A DNA stretch of 23,269 bases from CAZBUK01 sp964495085 (GTDB lineage: Bacteria > Bacteroidota > Ignavibacteria > T3Sed10-11), in NCBI GenBank assembly GCA_964495085.1, contig CAZBUK010000062.1, positions 1 through 23,269 on the forward strand, written 5' to 3'. Both the position numbers and the translations under genes were made by a program. The notes beneath the pieces are model-generated. The model was not told where the DNA came from. It searched no databases and was given only the letters and a program-made list of their open reading frames with translations. This document shows, one piece after another, positions 8,360-17,129 of this stretch. Numbering within the stretch: position 1 is the stretch's first letter; each line of letters starts with the position of its first letter.

Positions 8360-9424
8360 TTACGCGAGCCACTGTTCCAGATGTGACCGGATATATTCAT
8401 CGTCTGCAAGAAACGGATAATCGATCGCGAGGCGATTCAGTGCGTCCGATTGTCCGGGTGACAATGTCTGGCGTTCACTCAGGCAGTGTGTATATCTCAT
8501 CAAGCCCTGCCTTCGCAATACTTCATGAATTCCTGCGATACAACCGTTGAAATTGTGCTTCGCATCGAATATTACTGCATTTGCGTCAGTTATTGCAGCA
8601 CCAATCCTCAAAATCTCACGGGGAACGGGAATACCGGCATCGACGATATCCCGAATCCGATCGAGCAGCTCCACTGCTTTTGATGTCCAGACACTCCACT
8701 GGCCGAGTAATCCACCTCGGATATGAATGGTTTTTTCAACTCCCTCGACATATACGGGATAAGGAGTAATTAAATCCGTTACTATTGCGTCGTCGTTCCC
8801 GGTATAGAGGATGATCGTATCTTCTCTTCCCGATTTTCCCAACGCGCGTATGACATCGAGTGTTTGATATCGGTTAAACGGTGCGATCTTGACAGCCGCC
8901 ACATTTTCGATCTCAAAAAACCGTTCCCAGAATGTACTCCCGAGAAGAATGCCGCCGACAGCAGGCTGGAGGTAAAAACCGAAGAGCGGAATAATCCGAC
9001 TGACCTCCAAACAGTGCGCAAGAATCGAATCGTCCGGTCTACCGCGCATCGCTCCGAGACTCAGTAAACCGAAATCGTATCCCAGCTTCTTTGCATACTC
9101 GGCTTCAGTGCATGCCTGCTCCGTACCGCCGCAGATTCCGGCCACCTTTATATGAGGTCTTTCGCCGGCGTATTCAATGATTGTCCTCAGTGCAAAATCA
9201 AGTACCCGTTCGTACAGACGATATCGCGGATCCCGGATTTCGAACTGTGTTGTGTGTACGCCTACCGCAATGCCGCCGGCTCCCGAGGAAAGATAGTACC
9301 GTATCAGAGCCCGCTGGGATTGTTCATCCAACTGTTTATTTTCGTCGAGAGCGAGCGGCAGAGGAGAAATGACCGCTCCTCTTTTTAGAATACGCATTAT
9401 TTCCGGATTTCCAATTTTAATCAT
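8360..9424 (-). CDS. Dihydrodipicolinate synthase/N-acetylneuraminate lyase-family aldolase
   Basis: A 354-residue class I aldolase-type TIM barrel from ATG 9424. The N-terminal part is GAVISPLPLALDEN, followed by GGIAVGVHTTQFE (the substrate carboxylate-binding position, TT at 58-59). Y151 in FGFYLQPA and K179 in VAAVKIAPF are spaced 28 residues apart, exactly as the catalytic tyrosine and Schiff-base lysine of DapA (133 and 161). The usual Y-N-x-P around the tyrosine is replaced by Y-L-Q-P, and the protein is about 60 residues longer than DapA, so lysine synthesis is unlikely. It may cleave or form a 2-keto-3-deoxy sugar acid; the substrate is unknown. A TTG at 9457, two bases after the preceding stop, would add 11 residues; I prefer the ATG because the family core begins just after it. 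Last gene of the rhamnose operon. Confidence 0.8.
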   Translation of the reverse strand: MIKIGNPEIMRILKRGAVISPLPLALDENKQLDEQSQRALIRYYLSSGAGGIAVGVHTTQFEIRDPRYRLYERVLDFALRTIIEYAGERPHIKVAGICGGTEQACTEAEYAKKLGYDFGLLSLGAMRGRPDDSILAHCLEVSRIIPLFGFYLQPAVGGILLGSTFWERFFEIENVAAVKIAPFNRYQTLDVIRALGKSGREDTIILYTGNDDAIVTDLITPYPVYVEGVEKTIHIRGGLLGQWSVWTSKAVELLDRIRDIVDAGIPVPREILRIGAAITDANAVIFDAKHNFNGCIAGIHEVLRRQGLMRYTHCLSERQTLSPGQSDALNRLAIDYPFLADDEYIRSHLEQWLA

Positions 9425-9458
9425 GTGTTCATTATGACAAAATGATCTTGTTAGCAAT

Positions 9459-10514
9459 TCAACTCAGATAGTTTCCATCGGTCACCTGGAATTTGGTGGG
9501 CTTGAGCAATGTTCTTCCGCCGGTCCGGATCCAGGATGCTACCCAATCGATCATTTTGTCCAAGGAAATCCGGGGAGAGCCGAAGAGTTCGACCGACCTT
9601 TCTGCATTACTCAAGTAAGCTTTTCCAGAATCGGACCCCGTAAAATGAACGCTGCAGCCGAAGATTCCCGCGAACCTTTCCGCAATTTCCTTCACGGATA
9701 TCATGTCGCTCCCTGCAACGTTAAGCCTAAAGGGAGGCGAGGCGGCATGTTCCAATGACAACAAGGCTCTGTTATTCGCATCGCCCTGCCAGATGATGTT
9801 GACCGTGCTTACCGAAAGATCGACCGGAAGACCGTTGTAGACCGCTTCTCCGATATCGAGCAGCACGCCGTATCGAAGATCGATCGCATAATTGAGTCGA
9901 AAAAATAATACCCCGGTCCCGGAATGAATAGAGTAATATTCAAACACTCTCTCCCGCGCAAGACACGAGTATGCATATTCACCGACAGGATGAGGGAGAT
10001 CCTCTTCTTTGCTTCCGCCTCCCTCAGGCCGGGCAAAATCATAGATGCATCCGGTCGAGAAAACCACGATTCGGGAATCGGCGAAGATTCTCGCAACATT
10101 ACCAGGAACGATCGTATTCATCAACCACGTCAGCGACTGTGATCCCGATTCTCCGAATTTTCTTCCTGCCATGAATATCACATTACGGATCCTCGGTAGA
10201 CTCTGTACCGCTTCGTAATCCGATAAATCGCACGAAATAGTTGTAACTCCCCTATCCTCGAGCCAATGCCTGATCTCTTCATCGCCGAATCTGGAAACGG
10301 CCAGAACTTTCTGACCGCTCCCTGCGTTTTTCACCGAATTTGCCGCAAGGTGCGCAAGCGACGGACCCATCTTGCCTCCCGCTCCGAGTATCATGATGTC
10401 TCCGTCCAGTCTCTTCATCATCTGAACCGTTTCCGGATATGGTTCGGAATAAAAGTTTTCCAACTCCGATTCTGTTCTGATGCTGTCGGGAATTTTCATT
10501 TCTAGCATATTCAT
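9459..10514 (-). CDS. NAD-dependent epimerase/dehydratase-like protein with altered catalytic motif
   Basis: A 351-residue extended-SDR protein. A Rossmann motif, GAGGKMG (44-50), is preceded by about 40 extra residues. The segment VVFSTGCIYD (150-159) is the active-site serine/threonine strand. Where the family has Y-x-x-x-K the sequence reads Y170-A-Y-S-C174, so the catalytic lysine is replaced by cysteine. Residues from about 190 onwards (FFRLNYAIDLRYG, then FRLNVAGSDMISVKEIAERF) match the substrate-binding half of NAD-dependent epimerases. Its stop lies two bases before a possible TTG start of the DapA-like gene and it follows the amidohydrolase by nine bases, so it is cotranscribed. It may act on the same compound as the aldolase; the reaction is unknown. 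Confidence 0.78.
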   Translation of the reverse strand: MNMLEMKIPDSIRTESELENFYSEPYPETVQMMKRLDGDIMILGAGGKMGPSLAHLAANSVKNAGSGQKVLAVSRFGDEEIRHWLEDRGVTTISCDLSDYEAVQSLPRIRNVIFMAGRKFGESGSQSLTWLMNTIVPGNVARIFADSRIVVFSTGCIYDFARPEGGGSKEEDLPHPVGEYAYSCLARERVFEYYSIHSGTGVLFFRLNYAIDLRYGVLLDIGEAVYNGLPVDLSVSTVNIIWQGDANNRALLSLEHAASPPFRLNVAGSDMISVKEIAERFAGIFGCSVHFTGSDSGKAYLSNAERSVELFGSPRISLDKMIDWVASWIRTGGRTLLKPTKFQVTDGNYLS

Positions 10515-10523
10515 AAGAATGGA

Positions 10524-11723
10524 TTAACTTGTTACCGGCAAATTCTCCAGCGCGTCCAGCGCCAACCCGCCGAGCACGGATGCGGCCAGAAGCATCGCCC
10601 GCTCATCAATATTGAATTTCGGATGGTGATGTGGGTAGAAATTCCCGGCTGCCGGGTCTCCTGCGCCGACGAAGAAATACCCGCCGCTGGTCTTTTCAAG
10701 ATAAAAAGAAAAGTCCTCTGACAGCATAAGCGAAGATATCTCGGAGACGGTATGAACTCCGGGAACTTTGGCCGCAATACTCCGTATCCGCGTAACCGAC
10801 TCGGGCGAGTTCACGACTGCAGGATACCCTGTCTCGTAATTCAGATCATACCCGACATCCCCTGCTCTGCATACTCCCTCGATCATTCGTTCCATTTCCG
10901 ATCTGATAAGCAGACGGACTTCCCGGCCGAATGTTCTAACCGTTCCACCAATGCGAACCTTATCCGCGATCACGTTAAAGGAATTATCGGCAATAAACGA
11001 ACCGATCGAGATTACCGCCGGTTCGAGCGGATCAACACGTCTGCTCACAATCTGTTGCAACTGTTGAACGAGAGAAGCTGCAATCACAATTGCGTCATTG
11101 GTTTTGTGAGGATATCCGGCATGCCCGCCCCGGCCGAGAATAGTAAGCTCGAACTTATCGCTGGAGGCCATGAGATTTCCGGATCTGGTCAACACCGTTC
11201 CTACCGGCTCTACCGCCCAGAGATGCGAGGCGTATATCGCATCCACTCCGTCGAGACACCCGGCGCGTATCATCGCTTGCGCTCCTCCCGGGACGATCTC
11301 TTCGGCATGTTGATGGATAAATACGATATTGCCCCGAATTTCTGACTGCATGCTATTCAGCGCTTTTGCCAATGCCAGCAACGAAGCCGTATGGCCGTCG
11401 TGGCCGCAGGCATGCATCACTCCGGGTACGAGCGATTTGTACGGTATCTCGTTCTCCTCCTGTATCGGTAGCGCATCGAAATCGGCGCGGAGAGCCACCC
11501 TTGGACCCGGTTTCTTACCCTCCAGAACAGCGACGACCCCGCCTCCCCCCACCCCCGTTTCCACCTTGTTTCCGAGTTTATGCTGATAATCTGCAATAAA
11601 TGCAGCCGTCTTATGTTCATGAAATGAGAGCTCGGGATGCTGATGTAAATATCTCCTGATCCGGCTCATCTCATCGACCTGTGAGGTCAATTCGGAAAAC
11701 AATCGGTCGATCATGCTATTCAT
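10524..11723 (-). CDS. M20-family metallo-amidohydrolase (N-acyl amino acid / IAA-amino acid hydrolase-like)
   Basis: A 399-residue protein of the M20D amidohydrolase group. Metal ligands are recognisable: C106 and H108 in HACGHDGH, E141/E142 in QHAEE, H167 in ASHLWA, and H365-H367 in PHHHPKF near the C-terminus. A dimerisation/lid domain lies between about 185 and 300. Length is normal for the family and there is no signal peptide, so it should be cytoplasmic. Members remove acyl groups from amino acids or related amines. Here it lies 14 nt after the rhamnulokinase gene and nine before the SDR gene. A deacylase in a rhamnose operon suggests an N-acylated or amide-linked substrate taken up with the sugar, but this is only inferred. 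No clear ribosome site. Confidence 0.88.
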   Translation of the reverse strand: MNSMIDRLFSELTSQVDEMSRIRRYLHQHPELSFHEHKTAAFIADYQHKLGNKVETGVGGGGVVAVLEGKKPGPRVALRADFDALPIQEENEIPYKSLVPGVMHACGHDGHTASLLALAKALNSMQSEIRGNIVFIHQHAEEIVPGGAQAMIRAGCLDGVDAIYASHLWAVEPVGTVLTRSGNLMASSDKFELTILGRGGHAGYPHKTNDAIVIAASLVQQLQQIVSRRVDPLEPAVISIGSFIADNSFNVIADKVRIGGTVRTFGREVRLLIRSEMERMIEGVCRAGDVGYDLNYETGYPAVVNSPESVTRIRSIAAKVPGVHTVSEISSLMLSEDFSFYLEKTSGGYFFVGAGDPAAGNFYPHHHPKFNIDERAMLLAASVLGGLALDALENLPVTS

Positions 11724-11737
11724 CCGTCTGAATGTAG

Positions 11738-13183
11738 TTATGCCGACTTATTTCTATAGACCGTGCCGTAATAGCTTTGCACGGCTTCCGAACATACAGG
11801 TGAGTACTGTCGCAAAGCAATCACCTCTTCCAATCCGTTCGTTCTTTCCGAAAGCCCCTCCGTGACGCTCAGTGCCGCTCCCAGCGCAGAGGCCTGTGCC
11901 AAGCGGGATGCACGAACCGATGAATTGGGAAAATGCGAGGATATCAGGTTCATAAATATTTCATTGCGCGCGAAGCCGCCATCTACAAAAATAAGATCAC
12001 CGGCGGACTCACGCCTGATGAGCTCGACCGATACACGGATTCTGCATGTCAGATCCAACAGAAGCCGATGATAAGCCTCTTCAAAATCATTAAATCGTCG
12101 GATGTCCCATTTTCCTGCAGGCTCATCCGGAAATGGACCGGTTCCCGACATTCTTCCGGGTATCAACATACTCGCCATATTATCCGTACTTCGGGCAATC
12201 CGATCAATTGTATCTCTATTAAATGCAATGGTCGAATAATGCTCAGCAGATTTGCCGAACCACTCGGACATTCTCCTCACCTGGTAATCGTGTTCCGCTC
12301 CGATGAATAAACGGGAAGCCGCGACCGGTTCGCCTGAGAATGCCATATATAAAAGACAGTCCCTCCGTATCTGTTTTTCAGTCAACGATATGTCCATAGC
12401 CGGGAAGAGGTTTATGCACCATGTGCCGGTGGATATGATAAACATATTCTCCCGCGCCAATCGAAGATAAGGGACGATCGCCGAAGAACTGTCATGCACA
12501 CCCACACCCACCGGTATCGATTTATCACCGGAGCCGAATGTTCCCGAGATTCCTGTAGTATTGACCTTCGGAAACAAACGTTCAAGACCCTGGCCATAAA
12601 CCCATCGATGATAATCTTTCCGGCGGAAATCCCAGAGCGCCGTATGGCATCCAATGCTGCTAAACTCATTGCATAACCGACCGGTCAACAGAAAAGTGCA
12701 ATACTGCGGAAGATGTAGGGAGGTCCTAATCCGGGAGAATATATCCGGTTTGCGATGCTTGATATAATACAACTGAAGTCCGGAATTTAACATCCCCATC
12801 GGCGGCGACGCAGTATCCATCACAAATTGCATCTTTCCGCCGTACTCATTGTAGAAACGGTCAAGCAGATCATCGGGATAAGGTTTCAAATACGAATAAA
12901 CGGGTGCGACGGGATTTCCCGATTCGTCGAGATGGACGAACGTCGCTCCATAGGCCGATGTATTCACGGCTTTTATACTATACTTCCCCGATTGTTCGAC
13001 TTCTGCAATAGATTCGCGGATCCACGATGCGAGTTGCACCAGGTCTTCAGCCGGAAAACCATCGTCATCGATGGTATCATCAATCCGTATCTGTTTTTCG
13101 GCAACCAGCTTGAGTCCGTCGTCGAATAGAATTAGCTTCTTATTCGTTCTGCCGATATCAAACACAGCGATAACGGGAACCAT
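11738..13183 (-). CDS. rhaB: L-rhamnulokinase-like FGGY carbohydrate kinase
   Basis: A 481-residue FGGY kinase when started at ATG 13183, one base after the stop of rhaI. Phosphate-binding loop FDIGRTNKK at 8-16, probable catalytic base D231 in GVHDSSSA, STGTW at 251-255 and the adenosine-site VDGGFARN near 400. It phosphorylates L-rhamnulose (or a close ketose such as L-fuculose) on the primary hydroxyl using ATP. The rhamnulose assignment rests on its place between rhaI and rhaEW. A longer frame from a TTG at 13225 would overlap rhaI and adds nothing family-like. Translational coupling to rhaI is likely; GGA lies about eight bases before the ATG. Confidence 0.85.
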   Translation of the reverse strand: MVPVIAVFDIGRTNKKLILFDDGLKLVAEKQIRIDDTIDDDGFPAEDLVQLASWIRESIAEVEQSGKYSIKAVNTSAYGATFVHLDESGNPVAPVYSYLKPYPDDLLDRFYNEYGGKMQFVMDTASPPMGMLNSGLQLYYIKHRKPDIFSRIRTSLHLPQYCTFLLTGRLCNEFSSIGCHTALWDFRRKDYHRWVYGQGLERLFPKVNTTGISGTFGSGDKSIPVGVGVHDSSSAIVPYLRLARENMFIISTGTWCINLFPAMDISLTEKQIRRDCLLYMAFSGEPVAASRLFIGAEHDYQVRRMSEWFGKSAEHYSTIAFNRDTIDRIARSTDNMASMLIPGRMSGTGPFPDEPAGKWDIRRFNDFEEAYHRLLLDLTCRIRVSVELIRRESAGDLIFVDGGFARNEIFMNLISSHFPNSSVRASRLAQASALGAALSVTEGLSERTNGLEEVIALRQYSPVCSEAVQSYYGTVYRNKSA

Positions 13184-13184
13184 T

Positions 13185-14492
13185 CTATAATCCTGTTGCC
13201 AAGGTCTGCGATCCCCTCTGGTCAACCAGTGTCGAGCGTACTTTCTTTTCCCTGAAAATTTTCAACGGATACAATGCAGCATGCTTTCTGAGCCGGGACT
13301 CCGCTACCAGCGGACGGACATCGGTACGAAATGCGTGCTGCAGCAGCTCCTGTGCTCTGACAACATCGTTCTCCTCCTGCGCCATATGCAATGCACCAGA
13401 ATCGACCAATAATGACTGGGCGTATGCGATGAGAATTGCTTCCACCGATTGCAGCAGGTCTTCCAGCGGATCCTTGACATTGTGACTCGCGTCGATCATC
13501 CACTCCGGAGCCGGACTGCCCGCCTCCGCCTCCCGAATGCCATCCGTCAGTTCTGTGAAGATGAGGAAAAGTTGATACGGTTTAATCGAACCGACCGTAA
13601 CATCGTCGTCTCCGTATCGCGAATCGTTGAAATGGAATCCCCCAAGTCTTCCGGCCATAGACAGACGGGAGACTATCTGTTCTATATTCGTATTCGGAAG
13701 ATGATGGCCAAGATCGACCAGAGAAAAGCAACGGTCACCTGTCCGTTCGCACAGCAAAAGCGATGTTCCCCAATCCTGAATCACCATCGAATAAAAACCC
13801 GGTTCGAATGGTTTATACTCAAGCAGGATGCGCCAATCCGGCGGAAGTTCTGTATAAATCTGCCTGAGTGACTCCGATGTGCGTTCGAACGTACGGCGAA
13901 AACTGATCTGTCCCGGAAACGAGGAACCGTCCGCGAGCCATATCGTCAGGGCTTTCGAGCCGAGCATCGAACCGTGCCTGATAACTTCTATATTGTGCGC
14001 AATTGCGCGGTCTCTTACCCTCGTGTCAGTATGTGACAGCGAACCGAATTTGTACGATTCTGCCTGCGACGGCTGATCCTGGAAAGTGTTCGAGTTTACG
14101 GGAGCGAAACCAATGCCGAGCGTATCGGCAAACGACCGAAGGGAATCGTGATCATCCGGAATATCCCATGGAATGTGAAGTGAGATTGCGTTCGTCGAGC
14201 CGCTCAAACGGTTCAGGAGCGCTGCATCAAGGAGCTTCTCCCTGAGCGACCGGGGCTCGCCGCCGATCGGAAATCTTCCGAAACGAGTCCCACCTGTCCC
14301 CAAAGCCCAACTGGGCACTGCGACCTGAAATTCACCGACCGCCGCAATGATAGATTCGGGCTCACAGCCGTCCGCGATCAGCTGCTCGCGAAGTGCATTG
14401 AATCTTCGACTGTGCTGTTCGAGCCATACGGCATTATGCGCTGTAATATCGGCCGTGGTAACAGGCAAAATATCCGCCGAATTGTTATCCAT
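13185..14492 (-). CDS. rhaI: L-rhamnose isomerase (RhaI / Pseudomonas stutzeri type)
   Basis: A 435-residue xylose-isomerase-like TIM barrel that converts L-rhamnose to L-rhamnulose. Metal ligands line up with the Pseudomonas stutzeri enzyme: E225 in LLEYKP, D260 in LVDLGHH, H287 in GGFHFND and D334 in WMIDASHN, a shift of six to seven residues from E219, D254, H281 and D327 there. K227 and H106 (SLHIPWD) also match. This type is unrelated in sequence to E. coli RhaA except for the fold. ATG 14492 is the first start in frame; the upstream bases show no clear Shine-Dalgarno. Its stop is one base from the rhaB start. Confidence 0.92.
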   Translation of the reverse strand: MDNNSADILPVTTADITAHNAVWLEQHSRRFNALREQLIADGCEPESIIAAVGEFQVAVPSWALGTGGTRFGRFPIGGEPRSLREKLLDAALLNRLSGSTNAISLHIPWDIPDDHDSLRSFADTLGIGFAPVNSNTFQDQPSQAESYKFGSLSHTDTRVRDRAIAHNIEVIRHGSMLGSKALTIWLADGSSFPGQISFRRTFERTSESLRQIYTELPPDWRILLEYKPFEPGFYSMVIQDWGTSLLLCERTGDRCFSLVDLGHHLPNTNIEQIVSRLSMAGRLGGFHFNDSRYGDDDVTVGSIKPYQLFLIFTELTDGIREAEAGSPAPEWMIDASHNVKDPLEDLLQSVEAILIAYAQSLLVDSGALHMAQEENDVVRAQELLQHAFRTDVRPLVAESRLRKHAALYPLKIFREKKVRSTLVDQRGSQTLATGL

Positions 14493-14768
14493 ATTTCTGT
14501 TTCGATGAATGAGATATGAATAGCAGAATTACGAGGTTCTGGAGATCGAATGATCCTCCGCCGTAAAAACCGTTCGTGAGTTTTCGACATGTTGCTGAGG
14601 TGATAACCGCCGATATAAGTACTTCAGTTTCCCAACGAGGAGGTAACTTTCCATTCTGTCAGCTTTGTTCATAGTGGAGAGGCGTTCACTGATCGCTTCG
14701 AAGGAAACCGTATGGTACTCTATTGAATATGAGACCCACGACACACCCGGGCTCGATTACATTTCCGG
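14493..14768. other. 276-nt gap between rhaEW and rhaI without a recognisable gene
   Basis: This breaks an otherwise tight minus-strand operon. A frame of 71 codons (14529-14744) begins with GTG and contains a short possible helix (YLLVGKLKYLYRRL), but it has no ribosome site and resembles nothing I know. No strong hairpin, T run or consensus promoter is seen. It may be an untranslated spacer, a gene remnant, or hold a weak internal promoter for rhaI. Confidence 0.5.
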
Positions 14769-16901
14769 TCAGCGCGGAAATGCCTCCGGTATACCGGCAT
14801 CTACATTAAGTATATTGCCAGTACTCTTCGGAAGACCGCCTCCGACGAAAGCAAATACCGCATGTGCGATGTCTTCAGTTAAAACTTCTTCGTTCATCAA
14901 CGTACGCTTTGCGTAAAACGCCGGTAGATCTTCGACTGCAATGCCGTAGGTTTTTGCACGAGCCGCCGCCCATCCGTCATCCCAGATTTTACTGCCGCGG
15001 ATGACGGCATCGGGATTGACCGAATTCACCCTGATTTTGTATTTCCCGAGCTCCGCCGCCATCAACCGGGACATATGCAGTTGAGCCGCTTTCGCAGAAC
15101 CGTACGCAACGTTATTCGGACCGGAGACAAGTGCATTCTTGCTGACTATATTGATAATATCTCCCCCCATTTTCTGATCTAGCATTATAGAGGCGGCACG
15201 TCGAGCTGTAAAAAATTGACCTTTCACCATCACGTTATAAAGCATATCCCAATCTTCCGCTTCTGTGCGCAAAAGCGGTTTCGAGATAGCGAGACCCGCG
15301 CAATGAACCAGAATATCCACGCCCCCGAAAGCGAGGATCGTATTATCGAATGCTCTCCGGACGGAGCTTTCTTCCGCAACGTTCAGCTCGGTGGCATATA
15401 TATTATCGCGAGGATAGTCTTTCCGCAGCATCGTCTCGGAGGATGCTACTCGCTCTTGCAGATTATCCGTTATGACGACGCAGGCTCCTTCGGCCAAAAA
15501 TTTTCTTGCGATACTGCTTCCTATGCCTCCTCCGCCGCCCGTTATCAGAGCTATTTTCCGGGACAGTGGTTTTTCTTTAGGCATACGTTGCAGCTTCGCC
15601 TCTTCGAGAGCCCAGTATTCAATATTAAAAGCTTCCTGTTCCGACAGGCCGGTATACTCGGAAACCGCTTCCGCTCCTTTCATGACGTTGATCGCATTGA
15701 TATAGAATTCCGAGGCAACCCGGGCGGTTTGTTTATCCTTTGCAAAGGTGAACATGCCGATACCCGGCCAGAGTATGATGACCGGATTCGGATCTCTCAT
15801 CGCGGGGCTCGCGTCGTTTTTACATCGATTGTAGTATGATTCATAGTAGGACCGGTACGCGGCGAATTGTTCTTCGAGCATCGACAGCGCGGCGGAATTC
15901 TCTTCAGCCGGCGTATCCGGCGGAATCCGAAGCACAAGCGGACGGATTTTGGTACGGAGAAAATGATCGGGACAGCTGGTTCCCTTATCGGCCAATTGCC
16001 GGAGGTCGCGGCTCCCGATGAATTCGAGGACACATTCATCGTCCGTAAAATGACCGATCACAGGGCGTTGAGCCGAACACAAACCTCTCAGGATCGGCAT
16101 CATGGCTAGGGCATTTCTATGCCTGGATTCAGTATTGAGAGATTGAGTATCTACCCCTCCGAACACCGGCTTCCGTTTTCCGTAGTTTTCCTCGAGATAA
16201 GCCGTCGCGCGATCGATCAACTCAAGACTGTTCAGATAACAGCCGTATGCGTCGTCGCCCCAATTAATAAGTCCATGCCCCCCCAGCACGATTCCGCGGA
16301 TGCCGGGATTCTCTTGGATAGCCGTTTCGAGCTTGAGTCCGAGATCGAACCCGGGCCGCTGCCAGTCTACCCATCCAATACTGCCTTCGAATAATTGCTC
16401 GGTAATTTTCCTTCCGTCCTTTGCCGCCGCGATGGCGATGATAGAATCCGGATGAAGGTGATCGATATGTTTAAAGGGAATAAAGGCATGGAGCGGTGTG
16501 TCGATGGATGGCGCGGTCGGGTTCAGGTTATAGATGCAATGCCCGAGAAGAGGAACCATCTCATCTTCAAGCGCAATTCCTTTGTAAAGCTTTTTCAAAG
16601 CTTCGAGTTTCTCAAGATAGAGACTCGCCAGACCGGATTTCCTGAGCGTGCCGATGTCGCCTCCGGATCCTTTCACCCATAGAATCGTCGCCGGCAAACC
16701 CGTAAGCGGATCGGTCTCCTGTTGTTTGCAGCTCGTGTTTCCTCCCGCGAAGTTGGTAATCCGGAGATCGGAACCGAGCAAATTCGATCTATAGAGGAGA
16801 TGGGCGACATCGTCGGATCCATATGTCCGGGCCTGCGCATCGTCCCAGAGGTTGCGTAAATATCTTAGTGTATATGAAATGTCGGAAGATTTCGTTTTCA
16901 T
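14769..16901 (-). CDS. rhaEW: Bifunctional rhamnulose-1-phosphate aldolase / short-chain dehydrogenase (lactaldehyde oxidising)
   Basis: A 710-residue natural fusion. Residues 1 to about 440 are a class II aldolase domain: GGNTSC at 53-58, GSGGDIG at 78-84, HIDHLH at 145-150 and GGHG at 217-220, the last two giving zinc-binding histidines. It cleaves L-rhamnulose-1-phosphate to dihydroxyacetone phosphate and L-lactaldehyde. Residues about 458-710 are an SDR domain with TGGGGGIG at 464-471, S597, Y610 and K614 (YGSAK), expected to oxidise the lactaldehyde to L-lactate with NAD. Length and order match the known RhaEW family. First gene of the minus-strand rhamnose set, facing the divergent control region. 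ATG 16901 lacks an obvious Shine-Dalgarno. Confidence 0.93.
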   Translation of the reverse strand: MKTKSSDISYTLRYLRNLWDDAQARTYGSDDVAHLLYRSNLLGSDLRITNFAGGNTSCKQQETDPLTGLPATILWVKGSGGDIGTLRKSGLASLYLEKLEALKKLYKGIALEDEMVPLLGHCIYNLNPTAPSIDTPLHAFIPFKHIDHLHPDSIIAIAAAKDGRKITEQLFEGSIGWVDWQRPGFDLGLKLETAIQENPGIRGIVLGGHGLINWGDDAYGCYLNSLELIDRATAYLEENYGKRKPVFGGVDTQSLNTESRHRNALAMMPILRGLCSAQRPVIGHFTDDECVLEFIGSRDLRQLADKGTSCPDHFLRTKIRPLVLRIPPDTPAEENSAALSMLEEQFAAYRSYYESYYNRCKNDASPAMRDPNPVIILWPGIGMFTFAKDKQTARVASEFYINAINVMKGAEAVSEYTGLSEQEAFNIEYWALEEAKLQRMPKEKPLSRKIALITGGGGGIGSSIARKFLAEGACVVITDNLQERVASSETMLRKDYPRDNIYATELNVAEESSVRRAFDNTILAFGGVDILVHCAGLAISKPLLRTEAEDWDMLYNVMVKGQFFTARRAASIMLDQKMGGDIINIVSKNALVSGPNNVAYGSAKAAQLHMSRLMAAELGKYKIRVNSVNPDAVIRGSKIWDDGWAAARAKTYGIAVEDLPAFYAKRTLMNEEVLTEDIAHAVFAFVGGGLPKSTGNILNVDAGIPEAFPR

Positions 16902-17000
16902 CGTTTGATATATCCCGGCAGTTATCGGTATATGGGAATCTGGTATCCGAGGTTGATTGCTACAGATAGAAAAGGATGTTCTTGCATCGCCTGCATAATA

Positions 17001-17011
17001 GTGAAATTCAC
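17001..17011. promoter_or_regulatory. Palindrome GTGAAATTCAC, possible operator for rhaEW
   Basis: Two perfect five-base arms (GTGAA and TTCAC) flank a single central base. The site touches the candidate minus-strand -10 box (TATTAT) of rhaEW, so a bound protein would block that promoter. Short palindromes arise by chance in AT-rich DNA, so confidence is low. Confidence 0.3.
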
Positions 17012-17037
17012 ACTCTTTTAAAAGTATCGAGCCGGAG

Positions 17038-17067
17038 TATTTAATATACGGTAAAATATTTAATATA
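17038..17067. repeat. Two direct copies of TATTTAATATA, 19 bp apart
   Basis: TATTTAATATA occurs at 17038-17048 and again at 17057-17067, identical over 11 bases with starts 19 bp apart, close to two helical turns. The pair lies between the two divergent promoters. Tandem direct repeats at this spacing are typical of sites for dimeric activators such as AraC-family proteins. The sequence is simple and AT-rich, so chance is possible. Confidence 0.4.
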
Positions 17068-17099
17068 TAAAACTAGCTTTCCGATGCAGCTCCATCCGA

Positions 17100-17128
17100 T
17101 TGACTTTCCTCCGGTTCGATAGTATCTT
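17100..17128 (+). promoter_or_regulatory. Sigma-70-type promoter for the SDR/GH88/kdgK operon
   Basis: TTGACT (17100-17105) and TATCTT (17123-17128) are separated by exactly 17 bases, matching five and four of six consensus positions. Transcription would start near 17135, about 80 nt before the SDR start codon. Confidence 0.55.
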
Positions 17129-17129
17129 A

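Noticed and set aside
16976..17044. A 22-codon plus-strand frame after AAAGG in the divergent region
   Set aside because: It lies upstream of the predicted promoter of that strand and has no leader-peptide character such as runs of regulatory codons.
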